54,790 nt of DNA from Prevotella sp. (GCA_017557185.1 JAFZAP010000069.1:1-54790); one strand, 5' to 3'. Counted from the first letter of the stretch, positions 9,107-17,826 are shown. Notes: generated by a model not told the origin, from the letters alone. Program-made: numbers and translations.

Positions 9107-9316
9107 AAAAAAGAGGGGGTGTGCAGTGATGTGATGAAACTCCGAGTAAATATGATTTGAGTGCTCTCCGCCTTTGTAATCCATCGGCTTTGCAGCTTAG
9201 TCCGCTGACATGCAGATTTATATGGCCCGCCATTAGCAAAAGAAGCCGTCTCGGTTTTCTGTATTATTTGATGAGTATCCCGATCAAACTGTCACACCCC
9301 CAAAGGCTTTCTTTCT
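9107..9316 (-). ncRNA. Rod-shaped structured RNA upstream of ribE (6S-like candidate)
   Basis: On the minus strand a perfect 9-bp closing stem, GGGGGTGTG (9293-9301) with CACACCCCC (9115-9123), encloses 187 nt. The rod continues with CAGU/ACUG, GAU/AUC, a second GAU/AUC and ACUC/GAGU, then an open middle. A terminal arm follows, with CGGCUU/AAGCCG and CAGC/GCUG. A CTCTTTTTT run follows the 3' strand. The size, long interrupted closing stem, central bubble and own promoter fit 6S RNA. No FMN-riboswitch core was recognised. Alternative: a regulatory leader of ribE. Confidence 0.45.
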
Positions 9317-9321
9317 GACTG

Positions 9322-9352
9322 CAAATATAAGCATTTTTTTTGTTACTTCAAA
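9322..9352 (-). promoter_or_regulatory. Bacteroidota-type promoter for the structured RNA
   Basis: Minus strand TTTG (9349-9352), 19 bp, then TATATTTG (9322-9329): a textbook Bacteroidota -33/-7 pair. It points toward the structured RNA, with the predicted start about 5-7 bp downstream of the -7 box. Confidence 0.7.
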
Positions 9353-9388
9353 GCGAAACCGGCAAAATCTTCAGTTTTTATACTTTTT

Positions 9389-11302
9389 TTATCTTCTCTT
9401 GCGCCCCTTCTGCGGTTTGGGTGCGCTCACAGCGTTATAACGGCCTGAATAGAGTTTGCTGATGAGGTCGGGACGGCCTATGCGGCGCAGTTCCCGTTCG
9501 ATGGCGGATCGATATTCTGGCTTGTACCAGAAGAAGAAAAGCCGCTGTGCCTGCTTGTCGCGGTCGCTTCTGGCAGAAAAGACGGGCTCGAGCGTATAGG
9601 GGTCATAGCCCGTGTACCACATTTCTGTGGCAACGGTCATCGGCGTCGGCGTGAAGTCCTGCACTTGCTCCAAGTGGAAATCGAGTTGCTTGGTGATGAC
9701 GGCGAGCTCGGCCATATCTTCAGCATAGCAACCTGGATGGGAGGAGATGAAGTAGGGGATGATCTGCTGGCGCAGACCCTCTTCACGGCAGATGCGGTCG
9801 AAGCGGCGCTTGAACTCGTAGAACTGCTGGAACGATGGTTTCCGCATCAACATCAGCACGCGGTCGCTGGTGTGCTCGGGTGCAACCTTCAGTCGCCCGC
9901 TGACGTGATTTGTGATAAGTTCGCGAGTGTACTGCCGCGCTGCCTGATTGCTTTTCTCGTCCTTGCTCTCATGAAGTAGCAGATCGTAGCGCACCCCGCT
10001 GCCGATAAAGCTCTTCTTGATGCCCGGCAGGGCGTCGACGGCGTGATAGATGTCGAGCAATGCTGAATGGTCGGTATTGAGGTTCGGGCAGATTTTCGGA
10101 TGGATGCACGACGGTCGCTTGCAGTGTTCGCAGGCCTTCTGGTTATTGCCGTGCATGCCGAACATGTTGGCCGACGGTCCGCCCAAGTCGCTCAGATAGC
10201 CTTTGAAGTCGGGCATCGCGATGACTTTACGCACTTCCTTCAGAATGTTCTCCTTTGAGCGACAGGTAATGAACTTCCCCTGATGGGCCGAGATGGTGCA
10301 GAAAGCACAGCCGCCGAAACACCCGCGGTGGATGTTCACGGAGAACTTAATCATTTCGTAGGCGGGAATTGTCTTGCCGCGATACTTGGGGTGGGGGAGA
10401 CGGGTGTAAGGAAGGTCGAAGGAGGCATCGAGCTCTTCGGTCGTCATTGGAGGAAACGGTGGATTCACCACGACGTATTTTTGACCGACACCTTGCAGGA
10501 TGCGATGGGCATGCATCATGTTCGACTGTTCTTCGACATGACGGAAATTCTCGGCTTGCGCTCGCTTGTTGCGAAGACATTCCTCATGGCTGTGAAGAAC
10601 GATATCGTCTTCCCTGATACCTTCGGGAATGTTGTTTTTCGTGGTTAGATAAACAGTTTGAGGAATGTGCTGCAAACTGCTGATTTCCAATCCGTTGCTG
10701 AGCGCGTCGGCAATCTCGAGTATCGGCTTCTCGCCCATACCATATATAATGAGGTCGGCCCCCGAGTCGCAGAGGATACAGGGGCGTAGCGCATCTTGCC
10801 AATAGTCGTAGTGGGTGACCCTTCGCATACTCGCCTCGATGCCTCCCAACACAACGGGCACATCGGGAAACAGCTGTTTCAGAATCTTGCTATAAACTAT
10901 GGTCGGATACTCGGGACGGCAGTCGTGGCGTCCGTCAGGACTATAGGCATCCTCGCTGCGCAGACGACGGGCAGCGGTGTACTTGTTCACCATCGAGTCC
11001 ATAGCCCCTGGGGCGATGCCGAAGAACAGACGCGGGCGTCCCAGTTTCTTGAAATCGCGGAAGTCGCCGTGCCAGTCGGGCTGTGGGACAATCGCTACCC
11101 TGTAGCCCGATGCTTCCAGCGTGCGTCCGATGACGGCAGCACCAAACGACGGGTGGTCCACATAGGCATCGCCCGAGAACAGGATAACGTCCAACTCATC
11201 CCATCCCCGCAGCTGGCACTCCTTCTTTGTCGTCGGCAGGAAGTCGGAGAGCAGCGGTTCGTGTCGGTCTATACTTCCTGTACGGTCTGTTTGCTTTTCC
11301 AT
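9389..11302 (-). CDS. YgiQ-family radical SAM protein
   Basis: A 637-aa cytoplasmic [4Fe-4S] enzyme of the UPF0313/YgiQ family. The N-terminal region carries GDAYVDHPSFGAAVIGR (about residue 45), highly characteristic of the family. The radical SAM cluster motif is HRGCFGGCAFC (about 325-335), followed by a typical VAPEHTS segment and the C-terminal DFTPTPMTVATEMWYTGYDP. The tail ends in a basic KPQKGRKRR stretch. Its substrate is not established for the family. It overlaps the preceding small gene by 34 bp, which suggests translational coupling at the end of the five-gene minus-strand operon. No in-frame ATG lies between the chosen start and the conserved region. Confidence 0.93.
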   Translation of the reverse strand: MEKQTDRTGSIDRHEPLLSDFLPTTKKECQLRGWDELDVILFSGDAYVDHPSFGAAVIGRTLEASGYRVAIVPQPDWHGDFRDFKKLGRPRLFFGIAPGAMDSMVNKYTAARRLRSEDAYSPDGRHDCRPEYPTIVYSKILKQLFPDVPVVLGGIEASMRRVTHYDYWQDALRPCILCDSGADLIIYGMGEKPILEIADALSNGLEISSLQHIPQTVYLTTKNNIPEGIREDDIVLHSHEECLRNKRAQAENFRHVEEQSNMMHAHRILQGVGQKYVVVNPPFPPMTTEELDASFDLPYTRLPHPKYRGKTIPAYEMIKFSVNIHRGCFGGCAFCTISAHQGKFITCRSKENILKEVRKVIAMPDFKGYLSDLGGPSANMFGMHGNNQKACEHCKRPSCIHPKICPNLNTDHSALLDIYHAVDALPGIKKSFIGSGVRYDLLLHESKDEKSNQAARQYTRELITNHVSGRLKVAPEHTSDRVLMLMRKPSFQQFYEFKRRFDRICREEGLRQQIIPYFISSHPGCYAEDMAELAVITKQLDFHLEQVQDFTPTPMTVATEMWYTGYDPYTLEPVFSARSDRDKQAQRLFFFWYKPEYRSAIERELRRIGRPDLISKLYSGRYNAVSAPKPQKGRKRR

Positions 11303-11592
11303 TCTATGTAGAGCAACACCAACTGATGAAGGCCAAACGCTTTCATGTTGTTGTTATAGATGACGTCGAGGCAGAGGTCGAGCAGTTCCTTCTTCTCCTC
11401 GGGCTGGCTGTTGTCGCTTGATTCCAGCAGCGAGCGCACGGTGAACTTCAACTTGTCGAGAACGGCTTCGTCGATGATACCGTTGCTGTCGGTGAGATTG
11501 CGCAGCAGCTGATACTGGTCGATGGTTTTCAGATGTTCGTCGCTCACCTCAATGGAGCGTGAACCAGAAGGGTTGGCTTGGATTTTATACAT
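11269..11592 (-). CDS. Conserved small protein of unknown function
   Basis: A 107-aa soluble protein beginning MYKIQANPSGSRSIEVSDEH, predicted mostly helical, with an acidic middle (EEKKELLDLCLDV). No signal peptide or membrane segment is seen. I do not recognise a family. It sits between the amidase-like gene and ygiQ, overlapping ygiQ by 34 bp, so it is made with them. An in-frame ATG at 11634 would add 14 residues (MNIERAASAIKFEH). I prefer 11592 because the protein-like composition starts there, but the longer form cannot be excluded. Confidence 0.6.
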   Translation of the reverse strand: MYKIQANPSGSRSIEVSDEHLKTIDQYQLLRNLTDSNGIIDEAVLDKLKFTVRSLLESSDNSQPEEKKELLDLCLDVIYNNNMKAFGLHQLVLLYIEWKSKQTVQEV

Positions 11593-11646
11593 ATGTTCGA
11601 ATTTAATTGCGCTTGCGGCGCGTTCTATGTTCAAGATTTCAAAGGA

Positions 11647-14277
11647 TTATTTGGCAAAAAGGAATTGCATGATACCCCTGAGAACGCTCTCGCGAGCCTG
11701 TTGGCTGCGGATGCATTCCAGCGGGAAACCTGTTGCAAATGTCTTGTAGTCGCGGCCTGTGTAGGCAACAGCGGCGCTGCTCCCGTCGCCATACTGCAGG
11801 GCACAGTAAGCAGGCTGTAGCGGAAGCAGGATATCCGTGCTGACGGCTGCATAGTGCTTCTCGTTCAAGGTGTTGTGGAAATCGAACGACATCCCCATTC
11901 CATTGACGGCAGCCAGTCTGTTTCGTGCGATGAAAGTGTTGCCGAAGTCATCAGTGTTCAGGCAGGGAGCCACTTTCAGCAGCGTCGACAGGAATTCTCT
12001 GTCTGATGGCGCCAGCATATCGCTTGCTATATTGGCACCGCTCACCAACAGCCGTCCGTGCTGGCTGGTGAATCTGCGCAGCACTTGCTGCATCTGTGGG
12101 GAGAAGGCCTTGTAGTTGGGCAGGGTAGGGAGGACATCGGCATCGTGTTTCTCCAAACCCAATATCAAGTCGATGGCATCGACATGCTTCAGGTTCATCA
12201 TGCCAGCTTCAAGGGCTTCGCTCGAACAACTCACGATGTTATATCGTCTAGCTGTGGCGATGGCGTAGGCGTGGGTACGCACATAGTCGAACGTATTGCC
12301 GGCTACATACTGCCCTTGCAGCTCGGTGCCACAGAAACCCAGTCCTCCAGGCCCTTCAATACCCATCTGCCGTTTGTCAAAGCATTGCTGGTAGCCGCTC
12401 CAGCCGGCCGTCGTGCCATAGGTGATTCCAGGGTCGGCAAGCAGGTCGAACCCCTGTAGCGAATCGTTGTCGACGACAGCGGGCGCTGCCAGTCGGTGGA
12501 AGCCGTTGACGATGAGCACAGTCTGCTTGGCTTCAGGTTGCCAGACGGCAGAAAGTACCTCGGTGGGGAAGCTTTCGCCGCCGTCGTTGGTGGCTGTGAT
12601 GCGGAAATGATACGTTGTGGCGGGGTCGAGTTTCACCGTGTAGGAGTTCTGCCGCACGTGTTCGCCATTGTCGAAACCGCCTGTTCCCACTGCCATATAG
12701 ACATTATATCCGTTCGGCTTTGCGGTACGCTCCAGCGGGTCTTCGACCGACTGCCAGCTGAGTCGCACCTTGTCTTTTCCTACAAATTCAATATGGAAAT
12801 GGTCGGGAGCCAACGGCTGCACGGCATATCGGCGGTCGTGCATGTACGACACGTAGCGCAGGATGCTTTTATAGATGGAGCGGGCGAGGTTGAAGCGGAA
12901 GTTCGGGTTCTGAGCCAGCTTCATATCGGGGAAGCTCTGATGCGAAAGGGTTTCGATGATGGCCGACGGCACCTCGGGCACACGTGTCTCGGAATAGTTT
13001 CGGTCGTAGAAATTCCTGCGCGGCCATCCGCCATAGAGCATCGTGAAGTCGCGCACCTCGCCAGAGAGCACTTCGTCGGCGAGGTTGTGGGAAGCCTGCC
13101 GCGAGATGCCCGCCCCCAGCTTCCCATCGTTGAAGTCGGTGGTGCAGATGGCCAATGGTCCGTAGATGCTCTTGCCGTCGGGGTTGAAGCCTGCATCGCT
13201 GTGAACGGCGAGCGTCAGTTCCAGGGGAACACCCTTTCCCTGTGTATTCGGCACGTACGGAGAGCCACCTGCGAGCCAGTTGGTCATGAGCGAACGCACG
13301 TTGATATCGTCACCGTAGTCGTTCTCTCCGTTCTTCGAGCTGTAGGCGGCATAGGGAGCACCTGCCCACTGGGCATAGTAGCGTGCTCCTTCGAAGGAAC
13401 GCGCCATTCCGCTTGTCGAGCCGCCGCGAGTGATGTTTCCCATGCCTCCACCGAAGCGGACGGCGTCGGTTGTCACCACGCCTTTATGACTGCTGAGATT
13501 GGAGAGCTTCACGCAGTTGAATTCGCTGTATCCTTTGTCGAATTCGAACGTGCCGAGATAAACCCACGTGCCGCCGCCCATCTGTTGATTCACGCGAAAC
13601 ACAGTTTGTTGCCCTTTGTGGCACACCACATATTCTGCATCGGGGACGCTGTTGCGCAGTGTTTGATAGCTCACGTAGACAGCGTAGCGCCCTTCTTCAG
13701 GAAAACTCGGCGTGTAGGTGACGAAACTGGCCTTCTTCCATTTGCCTGTGGCCTTTGCCATACGCGCCGTTCCTGCCTCGAAGGGGTTCTCGCCATCGTA
13801 GTATATTCCGTTGTGGAAGGCGAATCCGGGCTGAGGCGTGTTGATCCAGTCGTATTCCACAGCCTTCTCGATGTAGTGGTAAGGTCTGGCTTCGTCGTTG
13901 TCGACAATCAGCTCGTTTCGCTGCCAGTCGCGTTCGCGAGGAGTAAAGACGACGGCACCCGCATTCTCGAGCATCGGGATGAGATACGGTACGACGATGG
14001 TTTGAGTAAAGAGGTCTTCCGTCGTGCCGAAGAGGAACGGACGCTGCCACTTCCAAAAACCTTTCTCTTGGTCGAAGTAGCGACCGTGGCTGGCCCAGAT
14101 GCTGAGATGACGGTTGTGAAGCCCGTTGGTGATCTCGTTGGGGCGTGATATATTTTCCACCCATGGGGCTCCATTGTAGTCAATGTCGCCCCATGTGGTC
14201 TGATCTTGTGCGACGCCCGTAGCGGTGGCAAAGGTCAGGATGGTCAGTATGAATCCTCTCAGTCTATTCACATTCAC
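11647..14277 (-). CDS. Exported amidase-like protein with golvesin-type and FN3-type domains
   Basis: A roughly 876-aa secreted protein. Start GTG at 14277 (or 14271) gives a signal peptide (RLRGFILTILTFATATGVAQ) and overlaps the end of the acyltransferase gene by 14 bp. Domains in order: an N-terminal region with SIWASHGRY; a beta-sandwich around 190-300 (TWVYLGTFEFDKGY, VTTDAVRFGGG) like golvesin/Xly carbohydrate-binding modules; and an N-acetylmuramoyl-L-alanine amidase (Amidase_3)-like part with a histidine motif LAVHSDAG and a glutamate motif PSAIIETLSHQS. A fibronectin-III-like domain follows (LSWQSVEDPL ... TYHFRITATNDGGESFP), then a C-terminal domain. Such proteins are often labelled xanthan lyase. 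The peptidoglycan amidase reading is inferred from the His and Glu motifs. Confidence 0.7.
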   Translation of the reverse strand: MNVNRLRGFILTILTFATATGVAQDQTTWGDIDYNGAPWVENISRPNEITNGLHNRHLSIWASHGRYFDQEKGFWKWQRPFLFGTTEDLFTQTIVVPYLIPMLENAGAVVFTPRERDWQRNELIVDNDEARPYHYIEKAVEYDWINTPQPGFAFHNGIYYDGENPFEAGTARMAKATGKWKKASFVTYTPSFPEEGRYAVYVSYQTLRNSVPDAEYVVCHKGQQTVFRVNQQMGGGTWVYLGTFEFDKGYSEFNCVKLSNLSSHKGVVTTDAVRFGGGMGNITRGGSTSGMARSFEGARYYAQWAGAPYAAYSSKNGENDYGDDINVRSLMTNWLAGGSPYVPNTQGKGVPLELTLAVHSDAGFNPDGKSIYGPLAICTTDFNDGKLGAGISRQASHNLADEVLSGEVRDFTMLYGGWPRRNFYDRNYSETRVPEVPSAIIETLSHQSFPDMKLAQNPNFRFNLARSIYKSILRYVSYMHDRRYAVQPLAPDHFHIEFVGKDKVRLSWQSVEDPLERTAKPNGYNVYMAVGTGGFDNGEHVRQNSYTVKLDPATTYHFRITATNDGGESFPTEVLSAVWQPEAKQTVLIVNGFHRLAAPAVVDNDSLQGFDLLADPGITYGTTAGWSGYQQCFDKRQMGIEGPGGLGFCGTELQGQYVAGNTFDYVRTHAYAIATARRYNIVSCSSEALEAGMMNLKHVDAIDLILGLEKHDADVLPTLPNYKAFSPQMQQVLRRFTSQHGRLLVSGANIASDMLAPSDREFLSTLLKVAPCLNTDDFGNTFIARNRLAAVNGMGMSFDFHNTLNEKHYAAVSTDILLPLQPAYCALQYGDGSSAAVAYTGRDYKTFATGFPLECIRSQQARESVLRGIMQFLFAK

Positions 14278-14818
14278 CGATGGTAAATTTCTCGGGATAT
14301 TTTCCCTTATAGTCTTTGAAATAGAGTTTGATCTCGCGCATGTCGGCTTCCAAGTCGCCGGTTGGAATGAACGTCTTGGTGCATTCAATCAGCTTGCGCT
14401 CGTAGTCGAGTCCGTAGAGCAGAATGGGAATCTCGGCTTTCTGCGCGATGAAGTAGAAGCCTTTCTTCCAGTCGGCATTGAGCGAGCGAGTGCCCTCAGG
14501 GGTGATGCACAGGTGGAAGTGCTCGGCCTTCTTCGCCTCTGCTGCGAGGTTGTCGGTCATGCTGGTCTTCTTCGTGCGCCATACAGGTATGCCGCCCATT
14601 CTGCGGAAGATGGGTCCGAGTGGCCAGAAGAACCATTCTTTCTTCATCAGGAAATTTATCTTCATATCTTCTGCCCGCATGTAGATCTGTCCCAACATGA
14701 AATCCCAGTTGCTGGTGTGTGGAGCCAAGCAGATAATGAATTTGTCGGGATGGACTTCAGTGATGTTCTTCGTCCATCCCAAGTGCTTATACAAAAGCCA
14801 TTTGCAGAATTTTCCCAT
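14264..14818 (-). CDS. 1-acyl-sn-glycerol-3-phosphate acyltransferase-like protein (PlsC family)
   Basis: A 184-aa acyltransferase. The catalytic HX4D motif is PHTSNWD (H34, D39), and the substrate-phosphate motif is TPEGTRS (about residue 108). It lacks a strong N-terminal membrane helix and is shorter than the usual PlsC of about 240 aa, as in a compact Bacteroidota subgroup. The likely role is acyl transfer to lysophosphatidic acid or a related lysolipid at the inner membrane. The stop codon overlaps the GTG start of the exported amidase-like gene, and the gene is 22 bp downstream of a small ORF, so it is the second gene of the operon. Confidence 0.85.
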   Translation of the reverse strand: MGKFCKWLLYKHLGWTKNITEVHPDKFIICLAPHTSNWDFMLGQIYMRAEDMKINFLMKKEWFFWPLGPIFRRMGGIPVWRTKKTSMTDNLAAEAKKAEHFHLCITPEGTRSLNADWKKGFYFIAQKAEIPILLYGLDYERKLIECTKTFIPTGDLEADMREIKLYFKDYKGKYPEKFTIGECE

Positions 14819-14840
14819 GACGCTGAATAGTCGTTGCTAT

Positions 14841-15110
14841 TTAGTTCATATTGTTGATGTGGTCGATGATCTCTGAAACCCGTTCGTTAAAGCTGTTCTT
14901 CAGGTCATCGAAGTATTTCTTCGGGGGCATTCCAGGTTCTGGATGCGAGATACGGCTGATGTAGTCGTCTCTCATCTCAGCAATACTGACCAGCAGCGCC
15001 TCGACGTTGTTCGGATCAGGATTTCCACTGTACATCGAAGCTGCTACGCACTCTGCGAACAATTCGTCGCAAACGTAATTGACTACTAATTTCAGTTCTC
15101 TTCTTTTCAT
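14841..15110 (-). CDS. Conserved small protein of unknown function
   Basis: An 89-aa soluble, mainly helical protein (KLVVNYVCDELFAECVAASM, then a PEPGMPPKKYFDDLKNSF linker-helix). No signal or membrane segment. It looks like a short Bacteroidota-conserved protein I cannot name. It is the first gene of the five-gene minus-strand operon and lies about 30 bp downstream of a TATCTTTG -7 element, which makes the start at 15110 convincing. Confidence 0.65.
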   Translation of the reverse strand: MKRRELKLVVNYVCDELFAECVAASMYSGNPDPNNVEALLVSIAEMRDDYISRISHPEPGMPPKKYFDDLKNSFNERVSEIIDHINNMN

Positions 15111-15139
15111 ACGATGCTATCTTTTTTTGATTTATTGCC

Positions 15140-15147
15140 CAAAGATA
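15140..15147 (-). promoter_or_regulatory. -7 promoter element for the five-gene minus operon
   Basis: TATCTTTG on the minus strand, 30 bp upstream of the first start codon. No good TTTG at 19-21 bp was seen. Confidence 0.5.
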
Positions 15148-15241
15148 GGAAAAAAAACGCTAAATGGTACACAAAACACAAAAAAAGTTTATAAAAAATA
15201 GTTTTCTTTCCGATTTCTTTCCATATCTCGCCAAAAATGAG

Positions 15242-15249
15242 TAAATTTG
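15242..15249 (+). promoter_or_regulatory. -7 promoter element for pfp
   Basis: TAAATTTG, 47 bp upstream of the ATG of the PPi-phosphofructokinase gene, in an AT-rich gap. The divergent -7 element at 15140-15147 serves the opposite operon. Confidence 0.55.
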
Positions 15250-15296
15250 CAACTGTTTTTAGCAATTTTCTAATCATTATTATATTTTTACTTACA

Positions 15297-16934
15297 ATGA
15301 AAAAAAGTCTTTTGCAAATCGAACGCGCAGCTTATCAGCCCAAACTGCCGAAAGGCCTGCAGGGAGCTGTGAAGGTAAAGGAAGGTGAACCCACACAGAG
15401 TGTAGGCAATCAGGAAGAAATCAAGAAATTGTTCCCCAACACCTACGGAATGCCGTTGGTAGAGTTTGTGCCCGGAGAGGAAACCAAGCACGAGCCCATG
15501 AACGTAGGTGTGATTCTCAGTGGCGGTCAGGCTCCTGGCGGACACAATGTCATCACGGGTCTCTTCGATGCCATCAAGAATCTCAATCCCGAGAGCCGTC
15601 TCTTTGGCTTTATCCTCGGCCCTGGTGGTTTGGTAGACCATAATTATATGGAAATCACCAAGGAGATTGCCGACGAGTATCGCAACACGGGTGGCTTCGA
15701 TATGATCGGCTCCGGCCGCACGAAGCTCGAGAAGGTTGACCAGTTCGAGAAAGGCCTGGAGATCATCCGCAAGCTCAACATCAAGGCTATTGTCATCATC
15801 GGTGGCGACGACTCCAACACCAATGCCTGTGTCCTCGCTGAATACTATGCTGCCAAGCAGTATGGCGTGCAGGTCATCGGTTGCCCGAAGACCATCGACG
15901 GCGACTTGAAGAACGACCAGATCGAGACATCCTTCGGCTTCGACACCGCATGTAAGACTTACTCCGAGCTCATCGGTAACATCGAGCGCGACTGCAACTC
16001 CGCCCGTAAGTACTGGCATTTCATCAAGGTGATGGGTCGTTCGGCCTCTCACATTGCTCTGGAGTGCGCTCTGCAGACACAGCCCAACATCTGTCTGGTC
16101 TCTGAGGAGGTGGAAGCCAAGAACCAGAGCCTCGACGACGTGGTGAGCTACATCGCCGATGCTGTGGCCGTTCGTGCTGCCGACGGACATAACTTCGGTA
16201 CCGTCATCATTCCTGAGGGCGTCATCGAGTTCATCCCCGCCATCAAGAAACTCATCGCTCAGCTCAACGACGTGCTGGCAATGCCTGAGGCAAAGGAGAT
16301 AGGCCGCGACGAGCAGGTGGACTTCGCCAAGAGTCACCTGACTGAGGAGAACCTCGCCGTGTTCAACAGCCTGCCCGTAGGTGTAGCCCGTCAGCTCGCC
16401 CTCGACCGCGACCCGCACGGCAACGTACAGGTATCGCTCATCGAGACCGAGAAGCTGCTCTCCACGATGGTTGCCCAGAAGCTTGAGAAGATGAAGAAGG
16501 AAGGCAAGTTCGTTGGTAAGTTTGCTGCCCAGCACCACTTCTTCGGCTACGAGGGACGCTGTGCTGCTCCATCAAACTTCGATGCCGACTACTGCTACGC
16601 CCTCGGCACCAGCGCTGCCCAGCTCATCGCTGCCGGTAAGACTGGCTACATGGCCATCGTCAAGAACACCACCGCTCCCAGCGACGAGTGGAAGGCTGGC
16701 GGTGTGCCCATCACGATGATGATGAACATGGAGCGCCGCGCCGGCGAGATGAAGCCCGTCATCCGCAAGGCTCTGGTAGAGCTCGATGGTGCTCCCTTCA
16801 AGGCGTTCGTTGCAAAGCGCGACGAGTGGGCACGCTACACCTGCTACATCTATCCCGGTCCTATCCAGTACTGGGGTCCGTCGTCGGTGTGCGACCGTCC
16901 TACTATGACGCTGGCTCTCGAGCAGCAGAAGTAG
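15297..16934 (+). CDS. pfp: Pyrophosphate-dependent 6-phosphofructokinase
   Basis: Reversible glycolytic phosphorylation of fructose 6-phosphate with PPi instead of ATP. The 545-aa length is that of the long PPi-PFK type found in Bacteroidota and plants. Diagnostic residues are GGDDSNTNA (about 190; the Asp of GGDDS blocks ATP) and the PPi-specific PKTIDGDL (about 215), followed by KYWHFIKVMGRSASHIALEC. A helical insertion and a C-terminal hexose-phosphate-binding part (YEGRCAAPSNFD) complete the fold. ATG at 15297 is used because the upstream in-frame residues cross the promoter. It is monocistronic or weakly coupled to the lysozyme gene. An inverted repeat about 55 bp past its stop may act as its terminator. 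Confidence 0.95.
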   Translation: MKKSLLQIERAAYQPKLPKGLQGAVKVKEGEPTQSVGNQEEIKKLFPNTYGMPLVEFVPGEETKHEPMNVGVILSGGQAPGGHNVITGLFDAIKNLNPESRLFGFILGPGGLVDHNYMEITKEIADEYRNTGGFDMIGSGRTKLEKVDQFEKGLEIIRKLNIKAIVIIGGDDSNTNACVLAEYYAAKQYGVQVIGCPKTIDGDLKNDQIETSFGFDTACKTYSELIGNIERDCNSARKYWHFIKVMGRSASHIALECALQTQPNICLVSEEVEAKNQSLDDVVSYIADAVAVRAADGHNFGTVIIPEGVIEFIPAIKKLIAQLNDVLAMPEAKEIGRDEQVDFAKSHLTEENLAVFNSLPVGVARQLALDRDPHGNVQVSLIETEKLLSTMVAQKLEKMKKEGKFVGKFAAQHHFFGYEGRCAAPSNFDADYCYALGTSAAQLIAAGKTGYMAIVKNTTAPSDEWKAGGVPITMMMNMERRAGEMKPVIRKALVELDGAPFKAFVAKRDEWARYTCYIYPGPIQYWGPSSVCDRPTMTLALEQQK

Positions 16935-16959
16935 TCTGTCGCCGCTCTCTATTTTTGAA

Positions 16960-17817
16960 ATGAAGAAAAAGCAGACAAGGAACCGCAAGACTTCCGCCTC
17001 ACACAGGCGGAAGTCTTCTCATCACAGCCACCACCTGCATCCCGTGTTCCATCGCTATCCCCGATGGGCTTGGTGGGTAGGTGGTATCGGCATTGTGGCG
17101 GTCTATGTCTGGCTTTTCTATTATTTCTTCGTCAGCCCGACGGGATTCCGCTGGCGTGCCCTCTATGGCGACGCCCGCTATCCAGCCGGCTACGAAATCC
17201 ACGGTATCGACATCTCGCACTACCAGTCGGACATCGAGTGGGACAAGCTGCGCCACGCTATGATTGAAGGCTGTCCCCTGCGGTTCATCATCGTGAAGTC
17301 CACCGAAGGAGCCTCGCTCCTCGACGAGAAGTTCGATGACTATTTCTATGAAGCTCGCGAATACGGTTTCATTCGCGGAGCCTATCATTTCTGGAGCAAC
17401 CGCTCCTCGGCGCGCGACCAGGCTTACTTCTTCCTGCAGAAGGTGAAGCTCGAAGAAGGCGACCTGCCGCCAGTCCTCGATATTGAGCACAAGCCCAATG
17501 ATCGCTCGGTAGAGGACTTCCAGCGCGATGTGCTCACGTGGCTCCACATTGTCGAGGACCGCTATCATGTGAAACCCATCATCTACACCTATCATAAGTT
17601 CAAGGAAGCCTATCTCAGCGCGCCTGTCTTCGACGACTATCCCTACTGGATAGCCCATTACTACGTTGAGAAGGTTGAGTACAAAGGGCAGTGGAAGTTC
17701 TGGCAGCATACCGACGTCGGTCGCCTGCCCGGCATCAAGGGCTACGTCGATTTCAACATTTACAACGGCTCCTACTACGACCTGAAGAAACTCACTATTA
17801 AGCAAGTGGATAATTAG
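16960..17817 (+). CDS. GH25-family lysozyme (membrane-anchored muramidase)
   Basis: A 285-aa protein. A very basic His/Arg-rich cytoplasmic N-terminus (residues 1-40) precedes one transmembrane helix (about 44-62, VGGIGIVAVYVWLFYYFF) and a periplasmic glycoside hydrolase 25 barrel. The barrel shows EIHGIDISHYQSDIEW (first catalytic-strand Asp), FIIVKSTEGAS, GAYHFWS and the acidic PPVLDIE motif with the active-site Asp-x-Glu. The family cleaves the beta-1,4 MurNAc-GlcNAc bond, suggesting a role in cell-wall remodelling. The start lies 25 bp after pfp. Codons 10-20 fall inside a perfect 13-bp hairpin that looks like a terminator, so a start further downstream is possible. Confidence 0.85.
   Translation: MKKKQTRNRKTSASHRRKSSHHSHHLHPVFHRYPRWAWWVGGIGIVAVYVWLFYYFFVSPTGFRWRALYGDARYPAGYEIHGIDISHYQSDIEWDKLRHAMIEGCPLRFIIVKSTEGASLLDEKFDDYFYEAREYGFIRGAYHFWSNRSSARDQAYFFLQKVKLEEGDLPPVLDIEHKPNDRSVEDFQRDVLTWLHIVEDRYHVKPIIYTYHKFKEAYLSAPVFDDYPYWIAHYYVEKVEYKGQWKFWQHTDVGRLPGIKGYVDFNIYNGSYYDLKKLTIKQVDN
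16987..17017 (+). terminator. Strong hairpin inside the start of the GH25 reading frame
   Basis: AAGACTTCCGCCT (16987-16999), loop CACAC, then AGGCGGAAGTCTT (17005-17017): a perfect 13-bp stem. It is followed by CTCATCAC rather than a T-run, so intrinsic termination is uncertain. It lies 53 bp after the pfp stop and is translated as part of the GH25 basic N-terminus. Confidence 0.45.
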
Positions 17818-17826
17818 GTGATAGCG

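Noticed and set aside
9107-9316. FMN riboswitch upstream of riboflavin synthase
   Set aside because: The conserved FMN-element core segments (such as AGGGTGAAATTCCC-like and GGATGGGAGAAG-like) are not present; the fold is a rod rather than a six-way junction.
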